NCBI RefSeq assembly: GCF_016756615.1
Contig: NZ_AP023262.1
Span: 4,031,501-4,095,500 of the forward strand
Direction of reading: 5' to 3'
Source: Mesorhizobium sp. L-8-3
GTDB taxonomy: Bacteria > Pseudomonadota > Alphaproteobacteria > Rhizobiales > Rhizobiaceae
DNA length: 64,000 nt
The translations under genes and the position numbers were made by a program. Under the pieces are notes generated by a model. That model saw only the letters and a program-made list of their open reading frames with translations. It ran no database searches and had not been told where the DNA came from. This document shows, piece after piece, positions 51,042 to 59,589 of this stretch (its first letter is position 1; every line of letters starts with the position of its first letter).

Positions 51042-52292
51042 ATGACCGCCCCCGGCAAGAATCTGCGAATCAATTCAGACCGTTTGTGGGATTCGCTGAT
51101 GGAAATGGCGAAGATCGGCCCCGGCGTTGCCGGCGGCAACAATCGCCAGACATTGACCGACGAGGACGGCGAGGGCCGCAGCCTCTTCAGGAAATGGTGC
51201 GAGGCGGCGGGCCTCGAGATGGGCGTCGACCAGATGGGCACCATGTTCGCGCGCCGGGAAGGTACCGATCCGGAGGCCTTGCCGGTCTACGTCGGAAGCC
51301 ATCTCGATACGCAGCCGACCGGCGGCAAATATGACGGCGTGCTGGGTGTGCTGGGTGGACTGGAGGTCGTCCGCTCGCTCAACGATCTCGGCATCCGGAC
51401 AAAGCACCCGATCGTGGTCACCAACTGGACGAACGAGGAAGGCACCCGCTTCGCGCCGCCTATGCTGGCCTCAGGCGTCTTCGCCGGCATCCACGAACTC
51501 GACTGGGCATATGACCGTAAGGACGCCAAGGGCAAGCGCTTTGGCGACGAGCTCGTGCGTATCGGCTGGAAGGGCGACGAGCCGGTTGGCGCCCGCAAGA
51601 TGAAGGCCTATTTCGAACTGCATATCGAGCAGGGCCCGATCCTCGAGGACGAGGGCATCGACATCGGCGTCGTCACCCATGGCCAGGGACTCAAATGGCT
51701 GCAGGTCACGCTGACCGGCAAGGAGAGCCATACCGGCTCGACGCCGATGCCGAAACGGCGCAATGCCGGCCTCGGAATGGCCCGCGTCACCGAACTCGTG
51801 CACGAGGTGGCGATGGACTACCAGCCCGATGCAGTCGGCGCGATCGGCCATATGGAGGTCTATCCCAACTCGCGCAACATCATCGCGGGAAAGACGGTCT
51901 TCACCATCGACATCCGGGCGCCGGAGAAGGAAGTGCTCGACGCGATGGATGCCCGCATCCGCGAAGGCGTCGACACGATCTGCGAGGCGCTCGACATCGA
52001 ATACGAGATCGAACAGGTCGGCCATTTCGACCCCGTCACCTTCGACAAGGATTGCGTGAAGGCGGTCCGCGACGCGGCCGTTAGGCTCGGCTATTCGCAT
52101 CGCGACATCATCGCCGGCGCGGGCCACGACGCCTGCTGGGTCAACCGCGTCGCGCCGACGTCGATGATCATGTGCCCTTGCGTCGACGGCTTGTCGCACA
52201 ACGAGGCCGAGGAGATTTCCAAGGAATGGGCGGCCGCCGGCGCCGACGTCCTGTTCCATGCCGTGGTGGAGACAGCCGAAATCGTGGAGTGA
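51042..52292 (+). CDS. N-carbamoyl-beta-alanine amidohydrolase (beta-ureidopropionase), M20 family
   Basis: 416-residue zinc hydrolase of the M20/M28 amidase group (hydantoinase/carbamoylase). It splits N-carbamoyl-beta-alanine into beta-alanine, CO2 and ammonia. Bimetal ligands are visible: H87 in VGSHLDTQP, D98 in KYDG, E132/E133 in NEEGTRF, H194 in HIEQGP and H362 in GAGHDACW. The dimerisation domain contains GKESHTGSTPMPKRRNAGLG near 235. I took ATG 51042 because GAGAGGA lies six bases upstream; ATG 51027 is also possible. Allantoate amidohydrolase is the close alternative, but hydA and preTA argue for ureidopropionase. Confidence 0.9.
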   Translation: MTAPGKNLRINSDRLWDSLMEMAKIGPGVAGGNNRQTLTDEDGEGRSLFRKWCEAAGLEMGVDQMGTMFARREGTDPEALPVYVGSHLDTQPTGGKYDGVLGVLGGLEVVRSLNDLGIRTKHPIVVTNWTNEEGTRFAPPMLASGVFAGIHELDWAYDRKDAKGKRFGDELVRIGWKGDEPVGARKMKAYFELHIEQGPILEDEGIDIGVVTHGQGLKWLQVTLTGKESHTGSTPMPKRRNAGLGMARVTELVHEVAMDYQPDAVGAIGHMEVYPNSRNIIAGKTVFTIDIRAPEKEVLDAMDARIREGVDTICEALDIEYEIEQVGHFDPVTFDKDCVKAVRDAAVRLGYSHRDIIAGAGHDACWVNRVAPTSMIMCPCVDGLSHNEAEEISKEWAAAGADVLFHAVVETAEIVE

Positions 52293-52355
52293 TCCGAAGC
52301 CACCGAACCAATCCAACGCGAAGCCAAAATCGCGACGAAACAAGGGAACGAATAA

Positions 52356-53807
52356 ATGACCAAAGTCATCAGGAACGGCACCATCGTCACCGCCGACCGG
52401 ACGTGGAAGGCCGACGTGCTCATCCAGCACGGCAAGATCGTCGGCATCGGCCACGACCTGCATGCCGACCACGAGTTCGACGCTACCGGCTGCTATGTGA
52501 TGCCGGGGGGCATCGACCCCCACACCCATCTCGAAATGCCCTTCATGGGCACCTATTCGGCCGACGATTTCGAAAGCGGCACCCGCGCAGCGCTGTCGGG
52601 CGGCACGACCATGGTCGTCGACTTCTGCCTGCCGTCGCCCGGCCAGTCGCTGCTCGAGGCGCTGACCATGTGGGACAACAAGACGTCGAAGGCGTCCTGC
52701 GACTACTCCTTCCACATGGCGATCACCTGGTGGGGCGAGCAGGTGTTCAACGAGATGGCCGACGTCGTCGACAAGGGCATCACCTCGTTCAAGCATTTCA
52801 TGGCCTACAAGGGCGCGCTGATGGTCAATGACGACGAGATGTATTCGTCGTTCCAGCGCTGCGCGGCCCTCGGCGCCCTGCCGCTCGTCCACGCCGAGAA
52901 CGGCGACGTCGTCGCCCAGCTCCAGCAGAAGCTGCTGGCCGAAGGCAATAACGGGCCCGAGGCGCATGCCTATTCGCGTCCGCCGGAGGTGGAGGGCGAG
53001 GCGACCAACCGCGCCATCATGATCGCCGACATGGCGGGCGCGCCGCTTTATGTCGTGCATGTCTCCTGCGAGCAGTCGCATGAGGCGATCCGCCGGGCCC
53101 GCCAGAAGGGCATGCGCGTCTTTGGCGAGCCGCTGGTCCAGCACCTTACCCTCGACGAGACCGAATATTTCAACAAGGACTGGGACCATGCGGCGCGGCG
53201 CGTGATGAGCCCGCCCTTCCGCAACAGGCTGCATCAGGATTCGCTGTGGGCCGGCCTGCAGGCCGGGTCGCTCCAGGTCGTCGCCACCGATCATTGCGCC
53301 TTCACCACCGAGCAGAAGCGCTTCGGCGTCGGTGACTTCACCAAGATCCCCAACGGCACGGGCGGGCTGGAGGACCGGCTGCCGGTGCTGTGGACAAGGG
53401 GCGTCAATACCGGCCGCCTGACCATGAACGAGTTCGTCGCGGTGACGTCGACCAACATCGCAAAGATCCTCAACATGTATCCGAGGAAGGGAGCGATCGT
53501 CGAAGGCGCCGACGCCGATCTCATCGTCTGGGACCCGAAGCGCAAGAAGACGATCTCGGCCGGGAAGCAGCAATCTGTCATCGACTACAATGTCTTCGAG
53601 GGCTTCGAGGTGACCGGCCTGCCGCGCTTCGTGTTCTCGCGCGGCGAACTCGCGATCGAGGAGGCCGCTGTGAAGACCAGACCCGGTCATGGCGAATTCG
53701 TCGCGCGTGAGCCGCATGGCGCGGTGAACCGGGCGCTGTCGACCTGGAAGGAACTCGTGGCGCCGCGCAAGGTCGAACGGACAGGCATTCCCGCAACGGG
53801 GGTTTGA
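52356..53807 (+). CDS. hydA: Dihydropyrimidinase (D-hydantoinase)
   Basis: 483-residue cyclic amidohydrolase that opens dihydrouracil to N-carbamoyl-beta-alanine. The binuclear zinc site is complete: H56 and H58 (GIDPHTHLEMP), carboxylated Lys 152 (FMAYKG), H179 (LVHAENGD), H235 (VVHVSCE) and D312 (ATDHC). C-terminal PRKGAIVEGADADLIVWDPK near 387 is typical. AACAAGGGAACGAATAA precedes ATG 52356. It follows the amidohydrolase by 63 bp. Together with preTA, the aminotransferase and rutR it completes the reductive pathway. Confidence 0.95.
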   Translation: MTKVIRNGTIVTADRTWKADVLIQHGKIVGIGHDLHADHEFDATGCYVMPGGIDPHTHLEMPFMGTYSADDFESGTRAALSGGTTMVVDFCLPSPGQSLLEALTMWDNKTSKASCDYSFHMAITWWGEQVFNEMADVVDKGITSFKHFMAYKGALMVNDDEMYSSFQRCAALGALPLVHAENGDVVAQLQQKLLAEGNNGPEAHAYSRPPEVEGEATNRAIMIADMAGAPLYVVHVSCEQSHEAIRRARQKGMRVFGEPLVQHLTLDETEYFNKDWDHAARRVMSPPFRNRLHQDSLWAGLQAGSLQVVATDHCAFTTEQKRFGVGDFTKIPNGTGGLEDRLPVLWTRGVNTGRLTMNEFVAVTSTNIAKILNMYPRKGAIVEGADADLIVWDPKRKKTISAGKQQSVIDYNVFEGFEVTGLPRFVFSRGELAIEEAAVKTRPGHGEFVAREPHGAVNRALSTWKELVAPRKVERTGIPATGV

Positions 53808-54197
53808 ATGCGGGCGGCAGCTTTCGCGGCGATCGCGGCGGCGTGCCTCAACGCAGGGATTGTCGCCGCGTCGGTGGCACAGGGGCTGGACATCGCAAAG
53901 ATGCCCTATGGCAACGAGAACGGCTGCAAGGTCGGGCGCGGCGAGCAGGTCGACACCGACGACTTCCTGCTGTTGCGGCCCGACGGCATCGACGCCTATG
54001 CCAGTTCCTGCGAGTTCGTGCAGTCGCTTCCGGCGAAGGACGGATCGCGCGTGCTGACAGGCCTCTGCGACGAGGAAGGGCACGAGGGTAAGGTTGTGCG
54101 CATGCTCAGTGTCGGTCCCAGCGCGGATGATCCGTCGGCATTGACCATCTCCGACGGCAACGGCGGTCTGTGGGGCGAGGTGAAGCCATGCTCCTGA
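53808..54197 (+). CDS. Small exported protein of unknown function
   Basis: 129 residues with a probable signal (AAAFAAIAAACLNAGIVAAS). The mature part has four cysteines (NGCKVG, SSCEF, GLCDEEG, KPCS) that could make two disulfides, as expected in the periplasm. No family was recognised, although short four-cysteine proteins with this pattern are common in rhizobia. The ATG comes directly after the hydA stop, so it is co-transcribed. Possibly a chance passenger of the operon. Confidence 0.65.
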   Translation: MRAAAFAAIAAACLNAGIVAASVAQGLDIAKMPYGNENGCKVGRGEQVDTDDFLLLRPDGIDAYASSCEFVQSLPAKDGSRVLTGLCDEEGHEGKVVRMLSVGPSADDPSALTISDGNGGLWGEVKPCS

Positions 54198-54220
54198 ACG
54201 ATCGGTTCCGAATGGTTCGT

Positions 54221-54631
54221 CTACCGCGCCAAGGCGTCGAGTTCGGGCAGCAGCACCACGCTTTCCTGCTCACGCGGGTCGGTGCGAGCGATGACGGCCG
54301 TGCAGGGCGCGTCGGAAAGGTTCGCAGGCAGATGCGGCACGCCGGCTGGAATATACATCATGTCGCCGGCCTTCATGTCCGCAAACTGCTCCAGCCGCTC
54401 GCCATACCAGGTGCGGGCTTCGCCGGAGAGCACGTAGACTGCCGATTCATGGGCTTCGTGCAGATGCGCCTTGGCCCGGGCGCCGGGAGGAATCGTCACG
54501 ACATGCATGCAAAGGCCGGTGGAGCCGACCGTCTCGGTCGCGATGCCTTCGAAGTAGCTGAGCCCCTGCTTGCCGTCATAGCTGTGGCGCGCGCGAACGA
54601 CGCTGCAGCTCGGCTTGGCGGTGGAGGACAT
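54221..54631 (-). CDS. Cupin-domain protein
   Basis: 136-residue single-domain cupin. Motif 1 appears as PPGARAKAHLHEAHESAVYV near 47-66 with the metal-binding histidines and glutamate, motif 2 as AGDMMYIPAGVPHLPAN near 87-103. Such proteins can be isomerases, dioxygenases or non-enzymatic binding proteins; none can be chosen here. It lies on the opposite strand inside the pyrimidine region, between the small exported protein and the importer genes. Start ATG 54631. Confidence 0.82.
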   Translation of the reverse strand: MSSTAKPSCSVVRARHSYDGKQGLSYFEGIATETVGSTGLCMHVVTIPPGARAKAHLHEAHESAVYVLSGEARTWYGERLEQFADMKAGDMMYIPAGVPHLPANLSDAPCTAVIARTDPREQESVVLLPELDALAR

Positions 54632-54689
54632 ATCAGTTCATCCCTGATCCCGGTTCCGCAAGGACCGCACAATAACCGGAAGCACCGAC

Positions 54690-55535
54690 ATGCCCAATAG
54701 CGATACCGCAATGGCGGGCAGGACGAAGCCCCAGTCCGGGACAGCCACCGGCAACGGCCCGGATGTGGTCGCCGCCCGCGGGCTCGGCCTGACGTTCAGG
54801 ACCAGCGACGGGCCGGTCCAGGCCCTGGCGGACGTCGATCTGACGATCCGCAAGGGCGAATTCGTTTCCTTCATCGGCCCGTCGGGCTGCGGCAAGACCA
54901 CCTTCCTGCGGGTGATCGCGGATCTGGAGAAGCCGACATCGGGCACGATCTCGGTGAACGGCATGTCGCCCGAACAGGCGCGCGAGAGGCGGGCCTATGG
55001 TTATGTGTTCCAGGCGGCCGCGCTTTATCCATGGCGCACCATCGAGCGCAACGTCGCCCTGCCGCTCGAGATCATGGGCATCCCCCGGGTGGAGCAGAAG
55101 GCCCGCATCAAGAGCACGCTGGAAATGGTCAATCTGGCCGGCTTCGAGAACAAATATCCCTGGCAGCTTTCCGGCGGCATGCAGCAGCGCGCCTCGATCG
55201 CGCGGGCGCTGGCATTCGACGCCGACCTGCTTCTGATGGACGAACCCTTCGGCGCGCTCGACGAGATCGTGCGCGACCATCTGAACGAGCACCTGCTGGC
55301 GCTCTGGGCCCGCACGAACAAGACGATCTGCTTCGTGACCCACTCCATCCCCGAAGCGGTCTATCTGTCGACGCGCATCGTGGTGATGTCCCCGCGGCCG
55401 GGCCGGGTCACCGACGTCATCGAATCGACGCTGCCGCCCGAACGCCCGCTCGACATCCGCGAGACGCCGGAATTCCTGGCGATCGCAGCCCGCGTGCGCG
55501 ACGGGCTGAGAGCGGGGCATTCGTACGAGGAATGA
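54690..55535 (+). CDS. ABC transporter ATPase, NitT/TauT type
   Basis: 281-residue ATPase of an importer related to ThiZ/RibY-like systems for pyrimidine-type ligands. Walker A GPSGCGKTT near 64, signature LSGGMQQRASIARALAFD near 157, Walker B LLLMDEPFGALDE near 180 and H-loop FVTHSIPEAVYLS near 213 are complete. The first 25 residues are poorly conserved. The stop overlaps the DUF559 ATG. Its position after preTA/hydA-type genes suggests import of pyrimidines or hydantoins. Confidence 0.92.
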   Translation: MPNSDTAMAGRTKPQSGTATGNGPDVVAARGLGLTFRTSDGPVQALADVDLTIRKGEFVSFIGPSGCGKTTFLRVIADLEKPTSGTISVNGMSPEQARERRAYGYVFQAAALYPWRTIERNVALPLEIMGIPRVEQKARIKSTLEMVNLAGFENKYPWQLSGGMQQRASIARALAFDADLLLMDEPFGALDEIVRDHLNEHLLALWARTNKTICFVTHSIPEAVYLSTRIVVMSPRPGRVTDVIESTLPPERPLDIRETPEFLAIAARVRDGLRAGHSYEE

Positions 55536-56161
55536 TGCCCGTGGCCGACCATGTTACCAAGAGGCGAGATGGTGCAACCGTACGCGCCCGACAATTGCGC
55601 CAGGACGATACCGAGCCGGAATATCGGCTCTGGGGCGAGTTGCGAAGTCGAAGACTGAACGGATACAAGTTTTCGCGGCAGATCCCGATCGGACGGTATT
55701 TCGTCGATTTCGTGTGCCGCGAGAGGCTGTTGGTGATCGAACTCGACGGCGGACAGCATTCCGAGTCGGCTCGCGACGATATCCGGACACGATTCCTGAA
55801 CGCTCACGGCTATTCCGTTCTGCGATTCTGGAATCACGAGGTCCTTCGCGAACAGAGAGCGGTGCTGGATACAATACTTGCCGCATTGGAGGATCGGCTT
55901 GCGCGGTCCCCCTCACCCGACCTCCGCGGAGCCTGTCCTCGGGCTTGCCGGAGGCAAGACCCGTGGGCTCCGGCCACCCTCTCCCCGAGGGGAGAGGAGG
56001 CCCAAGCCGGTCGCCCTCGACAGCACACAAAAGCTGCACGCGCCAATCCGGAGACGCAGCAGAACGAAACTCCTTCCTCTCCCCAGCGGGGAGAGGGTGG
56101 CCGGAGCCCACGGGTCTTGCCTCCGGCAAGCCCGAGGACAGGCTCCGCGGAGGTCGGGTGA
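55532..56161 (+). CDS. DUF559 endonuclease-like protein with a C-terminal tail read from a repeat
   Basis: 209 residues. Positions 10-125 are a full DUF559 domain, related to very-short-patch-repair-type and restriction-like nucleases: LRQDDTEPEYRLWGELRSRR, GYKFSRQIPIGRYFVDFVCR, LLVIELDGGQHSE and VLRFWNHEVL. The D-x(n)-E-x-D/H pattern (VDFVCRERLLVIELDGGQH) fits the nuclease core. Normal DUF559 proteins are about 120 residues; the last 80 here are encoded by the inverted repeat at 55907-56167 and are Pro/Arg-rich. Start ATG 55532 or 55535. It stands between the ATPase and permease genes of an importer, where DUF559 has no expected role. Confidence 0.82.
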   Translation: MMPVADHVTKRRDGATVRARQLRQDDTEPEYRLWGELRSRRLNGYKFSRQIPIGRYFVDFVCRERLLVIELDGGQHSESARDDIRTRFLNAHGYSVLRFWNHEVLREQRAVLDTILAALEDRLARSPSPDLRGACPRACRRQDPWAPATLSPRGEEAQAGRPRQHTKAARANPETQQNETPSSPQRGEGGRSPRVLPPASPRTGSAEVG

Positions 56162-56167
56162 GGGGGA
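55907..56167. repeat. 80-bp perfect inverted repeat inside the importer operon
   Basis: Left arm 55907-55986 and right arm 56088-56167 are exact reverse complements over 80 bases, separated by 101 bases; the palindrome continues imperfectly inside. It holds CTCTCCCC..GGGGAGAG cores like the target of the IS1182-type element. The left arm and spacer code for the DUF559 tail, and the right arm ends in AGGGGG next to the permease ATG. Confidence 0.88.
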
Positions 56168-57096
56168 TGGTGACGATCTCAGACGTCTCAGCATCTGCCG
56201 ATGCCCGCACCCCATCGCTGGCGTCGCGCATTCTTGCCGGCCACACCGGCCCCGTGCTCATCGTCGTCGCGGCGCTGGTGGTGCTCTGGTACGGCTTCGC
56301 CGTCTATCTCAACGCGCCCTGGCAGCTCGACGTCTACCAGAAAGACGGCACGCAATGGACCATGGCCGGGCTGGTGCGCGACACGCTGCACCAGGATCGG
56401 CCGGTGCTGCCGTCGCCGCTGCAGGTGGTCGAGGAGCTTTGGAAGACCACTGTTCAGACCGCGCCGACTTCCAAGCGCAGCCTCGTCTATCACGGCTGGG
56501 TGACGCTCTCCTCCACCTTGCTCGGTTTCGCCATGGGCACCCTGCTCGGCATCGTGCTTGCGGTCTTCATCGTGCATAACCGGGCGATGGACCGGTCGGT
56601 GATGCCCTGGATCATCGCCAGCCAGACCATTCCGATCCTTGCGATCGCGCCGATGATCATCGTGGTGCTGAACGCCATCGGCCTTTCGGGCCTTGTGCCC
56701 AAGGCGCTGATCTCGACCTATCTGTCCTTCTTCCCCGTCGTCGTCGGAATGGTGAAGGGGCTGCGCAGCCCCGAGCCGATCCAACTCGACCTGATGCACA
56801 CCTATAGTGCCAGCCGCAGCCAGACCTTCTGGAAACTGCGCTGGCCGAGTTCCATGCCATACCTCTTCACCTCGATGAAGGTCGCGGTGGCGATCAGCCT
56901 CGTTGGCGCCATTGTCGGCGAACTGCCGACCGGTGCGGTCGCGGGGCTCGGTGCGCGGCTGCTCGCCGGCTCCTACTATGGGCAGACGGTGCAGATCTGG
57001 GCCGCGCTTTTCGCCGCCGCGGCGATCGCGGCGGTGTTGGTGTCGATCGTCGGCCTGCTGCACCGGCTGGTCCTCAAGCGCATGGGCATGGCATGA
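56167..57096 (+). CDS. ABC transporter permease, NitT/TauT type (first)
   Basis: 309-residue inner-membrane subunit with about six helices (PVLIVVAALVVLWYGFAVYL near 28). The loop for the ATPase is SASRSQTFWKLRWPSSMPYL near 221. The start is uncertain: ATG 56167 is directly preceded by AGGGGG, too close for a normal ribosome site, and GTG 56170 is an alternative. The frame stays open upstream through the inverted repeat. It overlaps the next permease gene by four bases. Confidence 0.88.
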   Translation: MVTISDVSASADARTPSLASRILAGHTGPVLIVVAALVVLWYGFAVYLNAPWQLDVYQKDGTQWTMAGLVRDTLHQDRPVLPSPLQVVEELWKTTVQTAPTSKRSLVYHGWVTLSSTLLGFAMGTLLGIVLAVFIVHNRAMDRSVMPWIIASQTIPILAIAPMIIVVLNAIGLSGLVPKALISTYLSFFPVVVGMVKGLRSPEPIQLDLMHTYSASRSQTFWKLRWPSSMPYLFTSMKVAVAISLVGAIVGELPTGAVAGLGARLLAGSYYGQTVQIWAALFAAAAIAAVLVSIVGLLHRLVLKRMGMA

Positions 57097-57956
57097 GAAC
57101 CGAAATCGTCTTCGGCGCGCTGGCTTTCTGGATCGCCGCCTGGGCGGTCAATGAATGGCTGGTCCGGCTCGAGCCGCAAAACCGCCTCGTCGCGCGGGCG
57201 ACGCGGCTTGCCGTGCCGCTTCTCTTCGGCGTCACCATCCTGGTGCTGTGGGAGGGCATCGTGCGGGGTTTCAACATCCCTTCGGTGCTCCTGCCGCCGC
57301 CCTCGATGATCTGGCAACGCATCCTCACCTCGCTTCCGGTGCTGGCCGCCGATTTCCGCCAGACATTCCTCAAGGCGGTGCTGATCGGCTATGTGCTGGG
57401 CTGCGGCTCCGGTTTCATCGTGGCGATCCTGATCGACCGCTCGCCCTTCCTGCAGCGCGGCCTGCTGCCGCTCGGCAATTTCGTGTCGGCGCTGCCCGTC
57501 ATCGGCATCGCGCCGATCCTCGTCATGTGGTTCGGCTTCGACTGGCCGTCCAAGGCGGCCGTCGTCGTGGTGATGACCTTCTTCCCCATGCTGGTCAACA
57601 CGGTGCAGGGGCTTGCCGCGGCAAGCGCCATGGAGCGCGATCTCATGCGCACCTACGCCGCCGGCTACTGGCAGACCCTGTTCAAACTGCGGCTGCCGGC
57701 CGCAGCCCCCTTCATCTTCAACGCCCTGAAGATCAATTCGACGCTCGCCCTTATCGGCGCCATCGTCGCCGAGTTCTTCGGCACCCCGATCGTCGGCATG
57801 GGCTTCCGCATCTCGACGGAAGTGGGCAGGATGAATATCGACATGGTGTGGGCGGAAATCGCGGTTGCAGCACTTGCGGGTTCTGTCTTCTATGGCGTGG
57901 TCGCCCTGATCGAACGGGCGGCGACGTTCTGGCATCCGTCTGTCCGTGGTGGATAG
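57093..57956 (+). CDS. ABC transporter permease, NitT/TauT type (second)
   Basis: 287-residue permease that pairs with the one before it. Helices include LAVPLLFGVTILVLWEGIV, and the EAA-like loop is TYAAGYWQTLFKLRLPAAAP near 187. IVAEFFGTPIVGMGFRI near 227 is typical for ThiX/RibX-type subunits. ATG 57093 overlaps the previous stop (ATGA). The binding-protein gene follows 25 bp later. Confidence 0.9.
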   Translation: MRTEIVFGALAFWIAAWAVNEWLVRLEPQNRLVARATRLAVPLLFGVTILVLWEGIVRGFNIPSVLLPPPSMIWQRILTSLPVLAADFRQTFLKAVLIGYVLGCGSGFIVAILIDRSPFLQRGLLPLGNFVSALPVIGIAPILVMWFGFDWPSKAAVVVVMTFFPMLVNTVQGLAAASAMERDLMRTYAAGYWQTLFKLRLPAAAPFIFNALKINSTLALIGAIVAEFFGTPIVGMGFRISTEVGRMNIDMVWAEIAVAALAGSVFYGVVALIERAATFWHPSVRGG

Positions 57957-57981
57957 GCGAACTTCAGAGGGAACGGGAAGA

Positions 57982-58971
57982 ATGAAGAAAATGATCGTCT
58001 CACTGCTGGCCGGCGCGATGTCGCTCGCGGCGATCCAGGCGCTTGCGGCCGACAAGGTCACGCTGCAGCTGAAATGGGTCACACAGGCCCAGTTCGCCGG
58101 CTACTATGTCGCCCAGGAAAAGGGCTTCTACGAGGAGGAGAATCTCGACGTCGACATCAAGCCGGGCGGCCCCGACATCGCTCCGCCCCAGGTGCTGGCC
58201 GGCGGTGGCGCCGATGTCATCATCGACTGGATGCCCTCGGCACTCGCCACTCGCGAAAAGGGCGTGCCGCTCGTCAACATCGCCCAGCCGTTCAAGTCCT
58301 CGGGCATGATGCTCACCTGCCGCAAGGACACCGGCATCACCAAGCCCGAGGACTTCAAGGGCAAGACGCTCGGCGTCTGGTTCTTCGGCAACGAATATCC
58401 GTTCCTGTCATGGATGAGCACGCTCGGCATCAAGACCGACGGCGGTCCCGACGGCGTGACCGTGCTGAAGCAGGGCTTCAACGTCGACCCGCTGCTGCAG
58501 AAGCAGGCCGACTGCATCTCGACCATGACCTATAACGAGTACTGGCAGGTCATCGATGCCGGCATCAAGCCGGAGGACCTCATCACCTTCAAGTATGAGG
58601 ACCAGGGCGTCGCGACCCTCGAAGACGGCATCTATGTTCTGGAGGACAAGCTCAAGGACCCTGCCTTCGTCGACAAGATGGTGCGCTTCGTCCGCGCCTC
58701 GATGAAGGGCTGGAAATATGCGGAGCAGAACCCGGACGAAGCGGCCATGATCGTGCTCGACAACGACGCGACCGGCGCCCAGACGGAAGAGCACCAGAAG
58801 CGCATGATGGGTGAGATCGCCAAGCTGACCGCCGGGTCGAACGGCGCGCTCGACGACGCCGACTACAAGCGCACCGTCGCCACCCTGCTGAAGGGCGGCT
58901 CGGATCCTGTCATCAGCAAGGAGCCGGAAGGCGCCTTCACGTACGAGGTCACCGACAAGGCGCTGAAGTAG
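57982..58971 (+). CDS. ABC transporter substrate-binding protein, NMT1/THI5 type
   Basis: 329-residue periplasmic binding protein (signal MKKMIVSLLAGAMSLAAIQA, cleavage after ALAA). The NMT1/THI5 domain starts with LQLKWVTQAQFAGYYVAQEK near 28, followed by KPGGPDIAPPQVLAGGGADV; members bind pyrimidine precursors, riboflavin or related aromatic rings. In this context uracil, thymine or hydantoins are plausible ligands. ATG 57982 has GGGAAG upstream. A strong terminator (59013-59034) ends the operon. Confidence 0.92.
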   Translation: MKKMIVSLLAGAMSLAAIQALAADKVTLQLKWVTQAQFAGYYVAQEKGFYEEENLDVDIKPGGPDIAPPQVLAGGGADVIIDWMPSALATREKGVPLVNIAQPFKSSGMMLTCRKDTGITKPEDFKGKTLGVWFFGNEYPFLSWMSTLGIKTDGGPDGVTVLKQGFNVDPLLQKQADCISTMTYNEYWQVIDAGIKPEDLITFKYEDQGVATLEDGIYVLEDKLKDPAFVDKMVRFVRASMKGWKYAEQNPDEAAMIVLDNDATGAQTEEHQKRMMGEIAKLTAGSNGALDDADYKRTVATLLKGGSDPVISKEPEGAFTYEVTDKALK

Positions 58972-59012
58972 CCGCAACGCGTCGGACGCGATCCGAAACC
59001 GAAGCGCAAGGG

Positions 59013-59034
59013 AAGGGGCGGGCGACCGCCCCTT
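59013..59034 (+). terminator. Intrinsic terminator of the importer operon
   Basis: AAGGGGCGG (59013-59021) pairs exactly with CCGCCCCTT (59026-59034) around a GCGA loop and runs into TTCGCG. It lies 41 bases after the binding-protein stop codon. Confidence 0.7.
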
Positions 59035-59145
59035 TCGCGTTGGAGCGGATACAGGAAACATTTCGGATGCTCAGCCGTTCGTTGCATGGTAGCGGCGTCT
59101 TGCCGCGCCCGGCCGGAGGTTTCCGGCGCAATCGTGGAGGATCTC

Positions 59146-59589
59146 ATGCATCCCTTCTCTCGCATGCCCGTGGTGGCCGGCATGGCCGTCTCGGCCCTGC
59201 TGCTCGTTTCGTCGCCGCTCCTGGCGGAAAGCGTCAAGCTCGCCGCGATGCTCGACGGCGCCCAGGAGTCGCCTCCCGTTGAGACCGACGGCAAGGGCAT
59301 GGCCGAACTGACGTTCGACACGGAGACGAAGAAGCTCGACTGGACGGTCGATTATTCGGGCCTGAGCGGCCCGGCGGCGGCCGCGCATTTCCATGGACCG
59401 GCCGACAAGGGCGCGAATGCCGATGTCGCCGTCCCGCTGCAGGGCGATCTCGCCAGCCCGATCAAGGGCGAGGCGACGCTGACCGATGCGCAGGCGGCCG
59501 ATCTGCTGGCCGGAAGATACTACCTCAACATCCATACTGCCGCGCACCAGGGCGGCGAAATCCGCGGACAGGTCGAGAAAGCTATGTAG
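59146..59589 (+). CDS. CHRD-domain exported protein
   Basis: 147 residues. Signal RMPVVAGMAVSALLLVSSPL (cleavage after LLAES or before) is followed by one CHRD domain: LAAMLDGAQESPPVETDGKG near 31 and AAHFHGPADKGANADVAVPL near 78, closing with YYLNIHTAAHQGGEIRGQVE. CHRD domains are found in chordin and in many bacterial exported proteins of unknown role. ATG 59146 is preceded by GGAGG five bases upstream; the frame is open 20 codons earlier. It overlaps pobR tail-to-tail by eight bases. Confidence 0.85.
   Translation: MHPFSRMPVVAGMAVSALLLVSSPLLAESVKLAAMLDGAQESPPVETDGKGMAELTFDTETKKLDWTVDYSGLSGPAAAAHFHGPADKGANADVAVPLQGDLASPIKGEATLTDAQAADLLAGRYYLNIHTAAHQGGEIRGQVEKAM

Noticed and set aside
55714-56166. 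Upstream extension of the first NitT/TauT-type permease
   Set aside because: The extra codons come from the DUF559 gene and the inverted repeat in another frame; permease similarity begins only after 56167.
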